From contig CANBQJ010000013.1 in the NCBI GenBank assembly GCA_947371645.1, positions 1-34,572 on the forward strand: DNA of 34,572 bases, in the 5' to 3' direction. The notes below the pieces were generated by a model that ran no database searches, was not told the origin of the DNA, and saw only the letters and a list, made by a program, of their open reading frames with translations. The DNA is from Burkholderiales bacterium. GTDB taxonomy: Bacteria > Pseudomonadota > Gammaproteobacteria > Burkholderiales > Burkholderiaceae. The translations under genes were made by a program, and so were the position numbers. Shown one piece after another: positions 8,972 through 18,007 of the stretch (positions are counted from its first letter, which is position 1; every line of letters begins with the position of its first letter).

Positions 8972-9313
8972 AGCTGGTGTCATCTTCGTTCCGTAAAACG
9001 ACGTGCGTTCTGGTGCGGTGTCGCGACGGTTCGCCCCCCCTGTTCAAGGAGGGTCAAGGCCCTGAGGCGTGCCGCTTGCCACGGATCCGCTGCAAGCGGT
9101 GCACATTGGGCTTTCGGACGTGTCCACGGTTGGTTTGCTGCCCGCACAATGCGTGCGAACCGGACGGGTCTGCCCACTGATCTGCGTCAAGCTTGCTTGA
9201 CGCTCACGTAAACCCCCAAACGTTGACGTGAGCGAGCAGGCATCATTCGGGCAAACCGATGAAGGCTGGGATGAACGTCCGGTGAAGTGGTTTCATCGGT
9301 CAGGAGTGGTGGT
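8972..9313 (+). promoter_or_regulatory. Gene-free leader with several inverted repeats before the diguanylate cyclase operon
   Basis: 342 bases with no convincing gene. It contains four inverted repeats: ccgcttgc/gcaagcgg (9072-9099, 12-nt loop), gcgtcaagc/gcttgacgc (9184-9203, 2-nt centre), cgctcacgt/acgtgagcg (9201-9234, 16-nt loop) and accgatgaa/ttcatcggt (9255-9300). The second and third share bases and are mutually exclusive. The last ends 1 base before the AGGAG at 9302-9306 that probably serves the next gene. The arrangement could be a regulated leader or operators. A GGGCAAACC string at 9249-9257 recalls c-di-GMP-I riboswitches, but the rest of that consensus is absent. Confidence 0.4.
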
Positions 9314-10561
9314 TTGGTCAACGTGGATGTATTGCGTGAGAGTCAGCTGTCAGACACCGTCATCGATGACGGTGAACTGCTGGACCGCGCCATCGACAGC
9401 GGCATCCCCACCCTGATTTTTCCCGGTCGGCTGGAGCGCGAGTTCGTTCACCACTGCGCCGATCACCGCTTGCAGATCATCACCGGCTTTGGTGTGGCGT
9501 CTACCGTGCTGATCACGGGCCACCTGATTGCCGACTGGTTCTTGCTGCCCGACGTGTTCATGCTGGCGGTCTGGATGCGCGCCGTCGTGTTTTCCGTGCC
9601 TGTGCTGATTGGGCTGTGGGCGTTCCATCAGGTGCGCGTGCCCGTGATCTGGGAATGGCTGGTGGCGGGCACGGGCGTGTATGCGGGCATGGTCATGTCC
9701 TACCTGATTTGGCGCTCACGCGAACCGCTGGCCATCACTACCGTGGTGGAGCTCAACCTGATCGTGGCCTATGTGTGTGCCTTTGCACGGTTCTGGCCGG
9801 CGGTGATGATGTCCGTGGGCATGCTGTGCCTGCACGCGCTGACCGTGTTGCACGTGCCGGATTTCACGGGCGTGCTGGCAACCAACACCTCGGTGCTGCT
9901 GGGTGCCACCGTGGTCTTCTGCCTGTATGCCAATTACAAGCTCGAGCACGACGAGCGCATGGGCTACCTGCTGGACCGGCGCGAACAGATGCTGGACGCG
10001 CAGTTGCAGGAAGCGCATGACCTGCTGGCCCGCCAGGCGACCACCGACCCGCTGACCGAAGTGGCCAACCGGCGCTTCTTCGAGTCCTACCTGCAGGATT
10101 ACTGGCGCCGCGCACTGGAACTGCACCACCCGGTGTCGCTGCTCATGCTCGACATCGACCACTTCAAGCGCTACAACGACCATTACGGCCACCAGGCCGG
10201 CGACCGTTGCCTGGTGGCCGTGACCCAGGCTGTGCAGGGTTGCCTGCGCCGCACGGGTGACATGGTGGGCCGCCTGGGCGGAGAAGAGTTTGCCGTGGTC
10301 ATGCCCGAAGTGAACGAGACGGCGGCGCTGGCCGTGGCCCAGCGTGTGCTGGTGGCCGTGGAGGCGCGCGCCTTGCCGCATGCCACCTCGCCGAGTGCCC
10401 GCGTGGTCACCGTCAGCGTGGGCGTGGTCACCTTGTGGCCTTCCGAAGGCCTGGCCACGGGGCCGCAGGCCCTGTTCGCCCAGGCCGACGACGCCTTGTA
10501 CGAGGCCAAGCGCGGTGGCCGCAACCGCGTGGTCGTCGCCCGCCAGGACATGCAACCATGA
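9314..10561 (+). CDS. Membrane diguanylate cyclase with intact inhibitory site
   Basis: About 415 residues from TTG 9314, chosen because AGGAG (9302-9306) sits 7 bases upstream; GTG 9287 and GTG 9323 are alternatives. Diguanylate cyclases make cyclic di-GMP from two GTP. The N-terminal half has about five to six hydrophobic segments, an uncharacterised membrane sensor. After a short coiled linker (EQMLDAQLQEAHDLLARQA), the GGDEF domain begins at DPLTEVANRRFF, has DIDHFKRYNDHYGH for metal and nucleotide binding, and carries the active-site GGEEF at about 322-326. RTGD, five residues before it, is an RxxD product-inhibition site. Its stop overlaps the start of a second cyclase (ATGA), so the two are coupled. 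Confidence 0.93.
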   Translation: MVNVDVLRESQLSDTVIDDGELLDRAIDSGIPTLIFPGRLEREFVHHCADHRLQIITGFGVASTVLITGHLIADWFLLPDVFMLAVWMRAVVFSVPVLIGLWAFHQVRVPVIWEWLVAGTGVYAGMVMSYLIWRSREPLAITTVVELNLIVAYVCAFARFWPAVMMSVGMLCLHALTVLHVPDFTGVLATNTSVLLGATVVFCLYANYKLEHDERMGYLLDRREQMLDAQLQEAHDLLARQATTDPLTEVANRRFFESYLQDYWRRALELHHPVSLLMLDIDHFKRYNDHYGHQAGDRCLVAVTQAVQGCLRRTGDMVGRLGGEEFAVVMPEVNETAALAVAQRVLVAVEARALPHATSPSARVVTVSVGVVTLWPSEGLATGPQALFAQADDALYEAKRGGRNRVVVARQDMQP

Positions 10562-11793
10562 TCGGCCTTGACGAAAGCCGTGCCCGATGGAGCAGCGCCT
10601 GGTTGCGCTGGCGGCCGCCGCGCCTGCATTTCGATGATGCCCAGGAGGCCCGTTTCATCAACATGAACCGCGACAGCCGCGTGGCGCATTTCCTGCGCAG
10701 CGGTGTCGTGGCCTTGCTGGTGTACGACTTGTTCCTGCTGTCCGACAAGATGATGGCGCCGGACATGTACGACCAGGCCGTGTGGATACGGCTGGGCCTG
10801 TTTTCGCCCTTCGCGCTGGCCCTGCTGTTGATCGGCTGGCGCTTGCCCAAGGTGCTCGCGTTCTTCCCGGCCTGGCTCACGGAAGGGGTGGTGGCCTTGA
10901 CCGGTGTGCTGGCTGCGGCCACCTTGTGCGTGGTGCTGGTGCAGACCAACAGCCCCTGGAGCGTGATGTACCGCGCAGGGCTCATGCCCATCCTCATTTA
11001 CGGCAACGTGGTGCAGCGTTTCCGCTTCCGCCTGGCCGTGGTGTTCACGCTGTTCGTGCTGGCGGTGTACGCCTTGAGCGTGGTGGCCGTGATCGGCAGG
11101 ACCAGGCCCTTCCCGGAGCTGGAAATCCCCATGGCCTTGCTGATTTTCATCATGGCCTGCCATTCGCTGATGATCAACTTCCGGCTGGAGCTGGAAGAGC
11201 GGCGGCGCTTCTCCCGCACGGAGCGCGCCAAGGTGCTGCGTGACCAGTTGCGGGCGTCCCAGTCGCAGCTGACCGAGCAGTCTCGCCAGGACGTCCTCAC
11301 CGGGCTGCCCAACCGCCGCTCCTTTGACGACGCCATGGCCCAGCAGTGGCAGCAGCACCGGCAGACCCAGCGTGCGCTGGCCTTTGCGGTGATCGACGTG
11401 GACCATTTCAAGGCCTACAACGACCGCTACGGCCACCTGGCAGGTGACCAGTGCCTCAAGCTGGTGGCACAGGCGCTGAAGGAGTGCGCCTCGGCCCAGG
11501 GCGGCTTCACGGCCCGCTGGGGCGGCGAAGAATTTGTGGTGTTGTGGCCCGACATGGACGTGCCCCGTGCACGCCGCTGCGCCGACGAACTGGTGAACGC
11601 CGTGCGTCAGCTGGGCTTGCGGCATGAAGCCTCGACCACGGGTGACTGTGTGACGGCCAGCCTGGGTGTGGCCCTGGCCCACCCTGCCGCGCCTGACCTG
11701 CGCTTCGAGGCGGTGCTGGCCACGGCCGATGCCGCGCTCTACCGCGCCAAGCAGGCCGGACGCAACCGGGTCGAGTTCGACCACATGGGCTGA
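10558..11793 (+). CDS. Membrane diguanylate cyclase lacking the inhibitory RxxD site
   Basis: 411 residues from ATG 10558, which overlaps the preceding stop (ATGA). The frame is open further upstream, but that part only shadows the first cyclase. The N-terminal half holds about six hydrophobic segments, followed by a charged helix (LELEERRRFSRTERAKVLR) and a GGDEF domain starting DVLTGLPNRRSFD. DVDHFKAYNDRYGH and GGEEF (about 322-326) indicate an active cyclase. The four residues at the RxxD position are AQGG, so product feedback by the classical I-site is probably lost. The membrane part resembles that of the upstream protein, suggesting an old duplication followed by divergence. Confidence 0.93.
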   Translation: MIGLDESRARWSSAWLRWRPPRLHFDDAQEARFINMNRDSRVAHFLRSGVVALLVYDLFLLSDKMMAPDMYDQAVWIRLGLFSPFALALLLIGWRLPKVLAFFPAWLTEGVVALTGVLAAATLCVVLVQTNSPWSVMYRAGLMPILIYGNVVQRFRFRLAVVFTLFVLAVYALSVVAVIGRTRPFPELEIPMALLIFIMACHSLMINFRLELEERRRFSRTERAKVLRDQLRASQSQLTEQSRQDVLTGLPNRRSFDDAMAQQWQQHRQTQRALAFAVIDVDHFKAYNDRYGHLAGDQCLKLVAQALKECASAQGGFTARWGGEEFVVLWPDMDVPRARRCADELVNAVRQLGLRHEASTTGDCVTASLGVALAHPAAPDLRFEAVLATADAALYRAKQAGRNRVEFDHMG

Positions 11794-11814
11794 AGGGCTG
11801 CGGGGTGGCCCCAG

Positions 11815-12351
11815 TCAGCGGGCCTTGAGCACCTTCAAGGCTTCGATCGTCCAGTTCAGCCATGACTCCTCGTACATGATGCCGGTCTGAAGGATGAGCC
11901 GCTGGATGCGGCCTTCGCGGCTCAGGCGTTTGCCCGCCGGGAAGTCGCGCGCCTCGATGGCACGGTAGGCCGCCAGCTTGCCGGCGTGCAGCGTCTGCCT
12001 GCTTTGCAGCTCGTCGTCCAGCCCCAGGGGGCCGATGGCCGCATCGGCACGCATGCGCACCATGAGGTCATCGCGCAGGTCGGGTGGTGGCGACGGCTCA
12101 CGGGCCCAGCGGGTCAGTTCGGTCTGGCCATCGGGCAGCACGCGGTAGAGCTTCTTGCGGGTCTTGCCACCATCGGGGGCGGCCTCCGAGGCGATCCAGC
12201 CGGCTTCTTCCATGCGCGACAGTTCGCGGTAGATCTGCTGGTGGGAGGCGTGCCAGAAGTAGCCAATGGACTTGTCGAAGCGCCGGGCCAGGTCATAGCC
12301 GGATGAGGGCTTTTCGATCAGGGAGGTGAGCAGGGCGTGCGACAGGGCCAT
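11815..12351 (-). CDS. PadR-family transcriptional regulator
   Basis: 178 residues. The N-terminal winged helix begins MALSHALLTSLIEKPSSGYDL and includes HASHQQIYRELSRMEEAGWI, the PadR recognition-helix signature. The C-terminal half is helical (the Vir_act_alpha_C type dimerisation region), ending TIEALKVLKAR. PadR proteins are usually repressors released by small ligands, often aromatic acids or acyl compounds. The gene is divergent from the dienoyl-CoA reductase gene, and a palindrome with PadR-like spacing lies in the 126-base gap. That makes control of the fatty-acid genes and of itself likely, though this is inferred. It converges on the second cyclase with 21 bases between the stops. 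Confidence 0.92.
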   Translation of the reverse strand: MALSHALLTSLIEKPSSGYDLARRFDKSIGYFWHASHQQIYRELSRMEEAGWIASEAAPDGGKTRKKLYRVLPDGQTELTRWAREPSPPPDLRDDLMVRMRADAAIGPLGLDDELQSRQTLHAGKLAAYRAIEARDFPAGKRLSREGRIQRLILQTGIMYEESWLNWTIEALKVLKAR

Positions 12352-12403
12352 GTCGCCGAGTCTAAGACAGCCACCATGGCGACGGGCCTTCGGCTTCGCG
12401 TTT

Positions 12404-12417
12404 AACTATGCAACCAG

Positions 12418-12427
<10 letters not shown>
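12404..12427. promoter_or_regulatory. Palindromic operator candidate for the PadR regulator
   Basis: Perfect 11-bp inverted repeat with a 2-bp centre: aactatgcaac, ca, gttgcatagtt. Inside it is ATGC-N8-GCAT, close to the ATGT-N8-ACAT consensus known for PadR-family sites. It lies between the divergent padR-like gene (start 12351) and fadH (start 12478), 50 bases from the fadH ATG. The right arm overlaps a possible -35 (TTGCAT), so binding would block fadH transcription. Binding itself is inferred. Confidence 0.72.
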
Positions 12428-14502
<2,075 letters not shown>

Positions 14503-14522
14503 CACCAGACCAGGACCGCACC

Positions 14523-15362
14523 ATGATCGAAGCGTTTGAGACCATCCCCAAGCTGGAGACGATCAGCCTGTCTCTGGTCGGCAAGGTGGCCACCGTCACC
14601 CTCAACCGCCCTGACAAGGCCAACGCCATGAACTGGGCGATGTGGCAGGACATCCGCAGCGCCATGCAGTGGGCCGACCGCACGCCACATGTGCGTGCGG
14701 TGGTGCTGCAAGGCGATGGCAAGCACTTCACCTCAGGCATCGACCTGACGATGATGATGGGCCTGCAGGCCCAGATCAAGGACGACTGCGACGGGCGCTC
14801 GCGCGAGAAGCTGCGCCAGCTCATCCTGGAGCTGCAAGACACCCTGAGCAGCATCGAGCGCTGCCGCAAGCCCGTGCTGGCCGCCATCCACGGCGGCTGC
14901 GTGGGCGGTGGGGTCGACCTGATCTGCTGCACCGACATGCGCTACGCCAGCGCCGACGCCTACTTCACCATCAAGGAAATCGACATCGGCATGGTGGCCG
15001 ATGTGGGCACCTTGCAGCGCCTGCCCAAGCTGATTGGCAACCAGGGGCTGGTGCGTGAAATGGCCTTCACCGGCCGCAAGGTGGGTGCCGAGGAGGCCCA
15101 GCGCATCGGCCTGGTCAACCAGGTGTTCGACACGCGCGAGGCGCTTTATGTGGGCGTGCACGAGCTGGCTCAGACGATCGCGACCAAGTCGCCGCTGTCC
15201 ATCCGGGGCACCAAGGAGATGCTGAACTACAGCCGCGATCACTCGGTGGCCGACGGGCTCAACCACATCGCCACCTGGAACGCGGCCATGCTGATGTCGC
15301 AAGACCTGATGGGCGCCATGATGGCCTCGATGGCCAAGCAGGCGCCAGAGTTCAAGGACTGA
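14523..15362 (+). CDS. Delta3,5-delta2,4-dienoyl-CoA isomerase (crotonase fold)
   Basis: 279 residues of the enoyl-CoA hydratase/isomerase family. It closely follows mammalian ECH1: FTSGIDL, AAIHGGCVGGGVDLI, IKEIDIGMVADVGTLQRLPK and YSRDHSVADGLNHIATWNAAML. The three acidic residues used by ECH1 (Asp176, Glu196, Asp204 in rat) are present at 132, 152 and 160 with identical spacing. This makes a 3,5- to 2,4-dienoyl-CoA isomerase much more likely than a plain hydratase. Its product is the substrate of the FadH encoded just upstream, so the pair forms a reductase-dependent route for fatty acids with odd-numbered double bonds. The 3' end overlaps the minus-strand AraC gene by 11 bases. Confidence 0.9.
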   Translation: MIEAFETIPKLETISLSLVGKVATVTLNRPDKANAMNWAMWQDIRSAMQWADRTPHVRAVVLQGDGKHFTSGIDLTMMMGLQAQIKDDCDGRSREKLRQLILELQDTLSSIERCRKPVLAAIHGGCVGGGVDLICCTDMRYASADAYFTIKEIDIGMVADVGTLQRLPKLIGNQGLVREMAFTGRKVGAEEAQRIGLVNQVFDTREALYVGVHELAQTIATKSPLSIRGTKEMLNYSRDHSVADGLNHIATWNAAMLMSQDLMGAMMASMAKQAPEFKD

Positions 15363-16431
15363 GCTTGTCCGTGCTTTCTGCACGGTCGGTCCGGTCTGCC
15401 TCTTGCCGCAGGGCCAGGGGCGTCAGCCCCGTCCAGCGCTTGACGGCGCGGTGCATGGAGCTGGGCTCGGCGTAGGCGGCGCGCTGCGCCACCTCGTGCA
15501 GGGGCAGCGGCGTGTGGCGCAACTCGTGCAGCACCTGCTCGCGGCGCACCTGCTCCAGCAGTTCCTTGAAGTTCAGGCCCTGTTCGGCCAGGCGGCGCTG
15601 CACCTGGCGCGCGCTCAGGCCCAGGGCGTCCTCGAGGTCAGGCGCCAGCGAGTCCAAGGTGGGCAAGGTGCCGGCTTGCAGGTTGCGGCACATGTGCTCG
15701 CGCAGCACGCCCACCAGCGGCGTCGGGTCTTGCTGCAGCTGTGCCCATTGCTGGTCGATGGCGGCGCTCATCAGCCGGTGCACGGTGGCGTCGGCATGGG
15801 GGTTGGGCAAGGTCAGCCAGTCAAAAGGCACGCGCTCGCCGGCCTGGGGGGCATCGAAGGCCACCGGACCACCGATGTAGTTCAACAAGGGTGCCGGGTT
15901 GGCCGGGGCGGCGCAGGGCAGCCAGGTCTGCACGGGGCTCAGCGGCCGGCCGGCCACCCAGCGGGCAAAGGCCAGGCGCGAGACCATCATGAACACCCAC
16001 AGCTGGGTGTCGCGCGGCAAGGGGGAGATGGTCTCCAGGCGGCTTTCCAGGAAGGCGCCCTTGCGCACGTGGCGGGCCTGCACGGCGGTGCACACCAGGG
16101 ACTGCAGGCGCTCGAACAGGGCCAGGCCGTCTTGCAGGTCGCCGCAGCTGATGAGCGCGTAGCCCAGGCTGCCCATGTTGGCGGGGCGCACCTGCTGCCC
16201 CACGCTCAGGCCGATGTCCGGGTCGCGGCACAGGCGGCCGGCCAGGTGCAGGGCGGCCACCAGTTGATCGGCGCTGACCCAGCCCTCCTGCACGTCATCG
16301 CCTCGGGGCAGGCCCAGTGCGTCCAGCACGGCCTGGTGGTCCAGGTCCTGGGCTTTGACGTGGTCCACCACCAGGCGCGCCACGCGCACATGGAAGCCAG
16401 GGTTGGGGTGAGGCGACGAGGGGGAGGACAT
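15352..16431 (-). CDS. AraC-family transcriptional regulator
   Basis: 359 residues. The N-terminal two thirds resemble the arabinose-binding-like (OruR/ArgR-type) sensory region of long AraC proteins, with MGSLGYALISCGDLQDGLALFER as a typical block. The C-terminal HTH_18 domain runs from about residue 250, with LSARQVQRRLAEQGLNFKEL and PLPLHEVAQRAAYAEPSSMHRAVKRWTG giving the two helix-turn-helix units. The gene is divergent from a cytochrome P450 gene across 100 bases, the usual place for a regulated target. It also converges with the dienoyl-CoA isomerase gene. The inducer is unknown; a lipid or hydrophobic substrate would suit both neighbours. Confidence 0.92.
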   Translation of the reverse strand: MSSPSSPHPNPGFHVRVARLVVDHVKAQDLDHQAVLDALGLPRGDDVQEGWVSADQLVAALHLAGRLCRDPDIGLSVGQQVRPANMGSLGYALISCGDLQDGLALFERLQSLVCTAVQARHVRKGAFLESRLETISPLPRDTQLWVFMMVSRLAFARWVAGRPLSPVQTWLPCAAPANPAPLLNYIGGPVAFDAPQAGERVPFDWLTLPNPHADATVHRLMSAAIDQQWAQLQQDPTPLVGVLREHMCRNLQAGTLPTLDSLAPDLEDALGLSARQVQRRLAEQGLNFKELLEQVRREQVLHELRHTPLPLHEVAQRAAYAEPSSMHRAVKRWTGLTPLALRQEADRTDRAESTDKLSP

Positions 16432-16464
16432 CAGGTGCAGATGTTAGGGCAGGCTGGGGCCGGT

Positions 16465-16499
16465 GCGTGCCGACCATGTGCCGGCGTGTGCGGACAATG
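16465..16499. repeat. Imperfect direct repeat in the araC/P450 promoter gap
   Basis: Two similar segments, gcgtgccgaccatg (16465-16478) and gcgtgtgcggacaatg (16484-16499), begin 19 bases apart. Two near-identical half-sites about two helical turns apart are what AraC-family activators usually bind. The match is imperfect and could be chance in GC-rich DNA. Confidence 0.35.
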
Positions 16500-16531
16500 A
16501 CAGCCTTCGTCGGACAGGCGACAGTGCGCAG

Positions 16532-17995
16532 ATGCCCCAAACAGCCACCGACGTCGCCAACCCGGCCGATGCCCCGCCCACCACCCGCAGCCTGCGCGAC
16601 CTGCCCGGGCCCCGCCCCTGGCCCCTGGTGGGCAACGCCTTGCAGGTGCGGCTGTCGCGCCTGCACCTCGACATGGAAGACTGGGTGCGCCAGTACGGGC
16701 CCGTGATGCGCGTGCAGCTGGGTGGCATCCCCATCCTGGTGGTGTCCGACCATGAGCTGTTCCACACCTTGCTGCGCGACCGGCCAGAACAGTTTGGCCG
16801 GCCTTCTCGCATGGCCGAAGTGATGCTGGAAATGGGCATGCCCCCGGGGGTGTTCGTGGCCGAAGGCGAGCAGTGGGCGCGGCAACGCCGCATGGTGATG
16901 GCCAGCTTCGCGCCGGCCCGCGTGCGCAGCTACTTCCCGGCCTTGCTGGGTGTGACCCAGCGCCTGCGCCAGCGCTGGCAACCCGCCGCTGCAGCCGGGC
17001 ACGACATCGACCTGCAGGCCGACCTGATGCGTTTCACCGTGGACGCCGTGGCCGGGCTGGCCTTTGGCGTGGAGGTGGACACCTTGTCATCAGATGGCGA
17101 CGTGATCCAGCGCCACCTGGACCAGATCTTCCCCACCATCTGGCGGCGCGCCCAGGCCCTGGTGCCTTACTGGCGCTACCTCAAGCTGCCGCGCGACCGC
17201 GCGCTGGACCGCAGCGTCCAGGCCGTCAACGTGGCCATCGCCGGCTTCATGGCCGAGGCCCGCGAGCGCCTGCAAGACCCTGCCCGCCGCGCCGCGCCGC
17301 CCAACCTGCTGGAGGCCATGCTGGTGGCCGCCGACGAGCCCGGCAGCGGCGTCAGCGATGGCGACGTGGCGGGCAATGTGTTCACGATGCTGCTGGCCGG
17401 CGAAGACACGACGGCCACGAGCCTGTCCTGGCTGATCCACTTGCTGTGGGGCAACCCGGCCTGCCTGGCCCAGGCCCGCGCGGAGGTCGACCGCGTGATG
17501 CCCGCCGAGTTGAGCGACTGGACGAGTGATCACCTGTCGCAGCTGGATTTCATGGAGGCCTGCATCCACGAGAGCATGCGCCTCAAGCCCGTCGGGCCCT
17601 TCAACGTGGTCGAAGCCTTGAGCGACACCGAAGTGGCGGACGTGCGCATCCGCAAGGGCACGCCGGTGCTGCTGGTGATGCGCCACGATTGCCTGCAGGA
17701 GCGCTACTTCGCGCACGCGCGGCAGTTCAAGCCCGAACGCTGGCTGGCCGGTGCCGAGGCCTCGGCGCAGCATGGCCTCAAGCGCGTGTCCCTGCCTTTT
17801 GGCGCGGGCCCGCGCATCTGCCCAGGCCGCTACCTGGCGCTGATGGAAATCAAGCTGGCCCTGGCCATGCTGCTGCAGCACTTCGACATCACTGCCGTGG
17901 GTCGCCCCGACGGGCAGGCACCGCCCGAGCACATGGCCCTGACCATGGTGCCGCTGGGCCTGCACATGAGGCTCAAGCCCAGGCAGCCATGGTGA
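16532..17995 (+). CDS. Cytochrome P450 monooxygenase
   Basis: 487 residues from ATG 16532; the open frame reaches back to 16463 but that part is in the promoter gap. P450s insert one oxygen atom from O2 into a substrate using electrons from NAD(P)H through redox partners. The proline-rich start LPGPRPWPLVGN, the I-helix AGEDTTA (about 289-295), the K-helix ESMRLKP (ExxR) and the heme loop FGAGPRICPG with Cys at about 430 are all intact. The sequence looks more like fatty-acid or eukaryote-type P450s than camphor types. No transmembrane anchor, fused reductase or adjacent ferredoxin is seen, so the electron donor must be encoded elsewhere. Substrate unknown. Confidence 0.95.
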   Translation: MPQTATDVANPADAPPTTRSLRDLPGPRPWPLVGNALQVRLSRLHLDMEDWVRQYGPVMRVQLGGIPILVVSDHELFHTLLRDRPEQFGRPSRMAEVMLEMGMPPGVFVAEGEQWARQRRMVMASFAPARVRSYFPALLGVTQRLRQRWQPAAAAGHDIDLQADLMRFTVDAVAGLAFGVEVDTLSSDGDVIQRHLDQIFPTIWRRAQALVPYWRYLKLPRDRALDRSVQAVNVAIAGFMAEARERLQDPARRAAPPNLLEAMLVAADEPGSGVSDGDVAGNVFTMLLAGEDTTATSLSWLIHLLWGNPACLAQARAEVDRVMPAELSDWTSDHLSQLDFMEACIHESMRLKPVGPFNVVEALSDTEVADVRIRKGTPVLLVMRHDCLQERYFAHARQFKPERWLAGAEASAQHGLKRVSLPFGAGPRICPGRYLALMEIKLALAMLLQHFDITAVGRPDGQAPPEHMALTMVPLGLHMRLKPRQPW

Positions 17996-18007
17996 CCGTG
18001 CCCGCCT

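Noticed and set aside
9249..9300. c-di-GMP-I riboswitch before the diguanylate cyclase
   Set aside because: GGGCAAACC is present but no GCAAAGCC follows and there is no GGUAGC receptor half. It is kept only as a hairpin-rich leader; an Infernal scan would settle it.
9228..9416. 62-residue frame starting at GTG 9228
   Set aside because: It overlaps the leader hairpins and the start of the cyclase in another frame, and has no Shine-Dalgarno or recognisable sequence.
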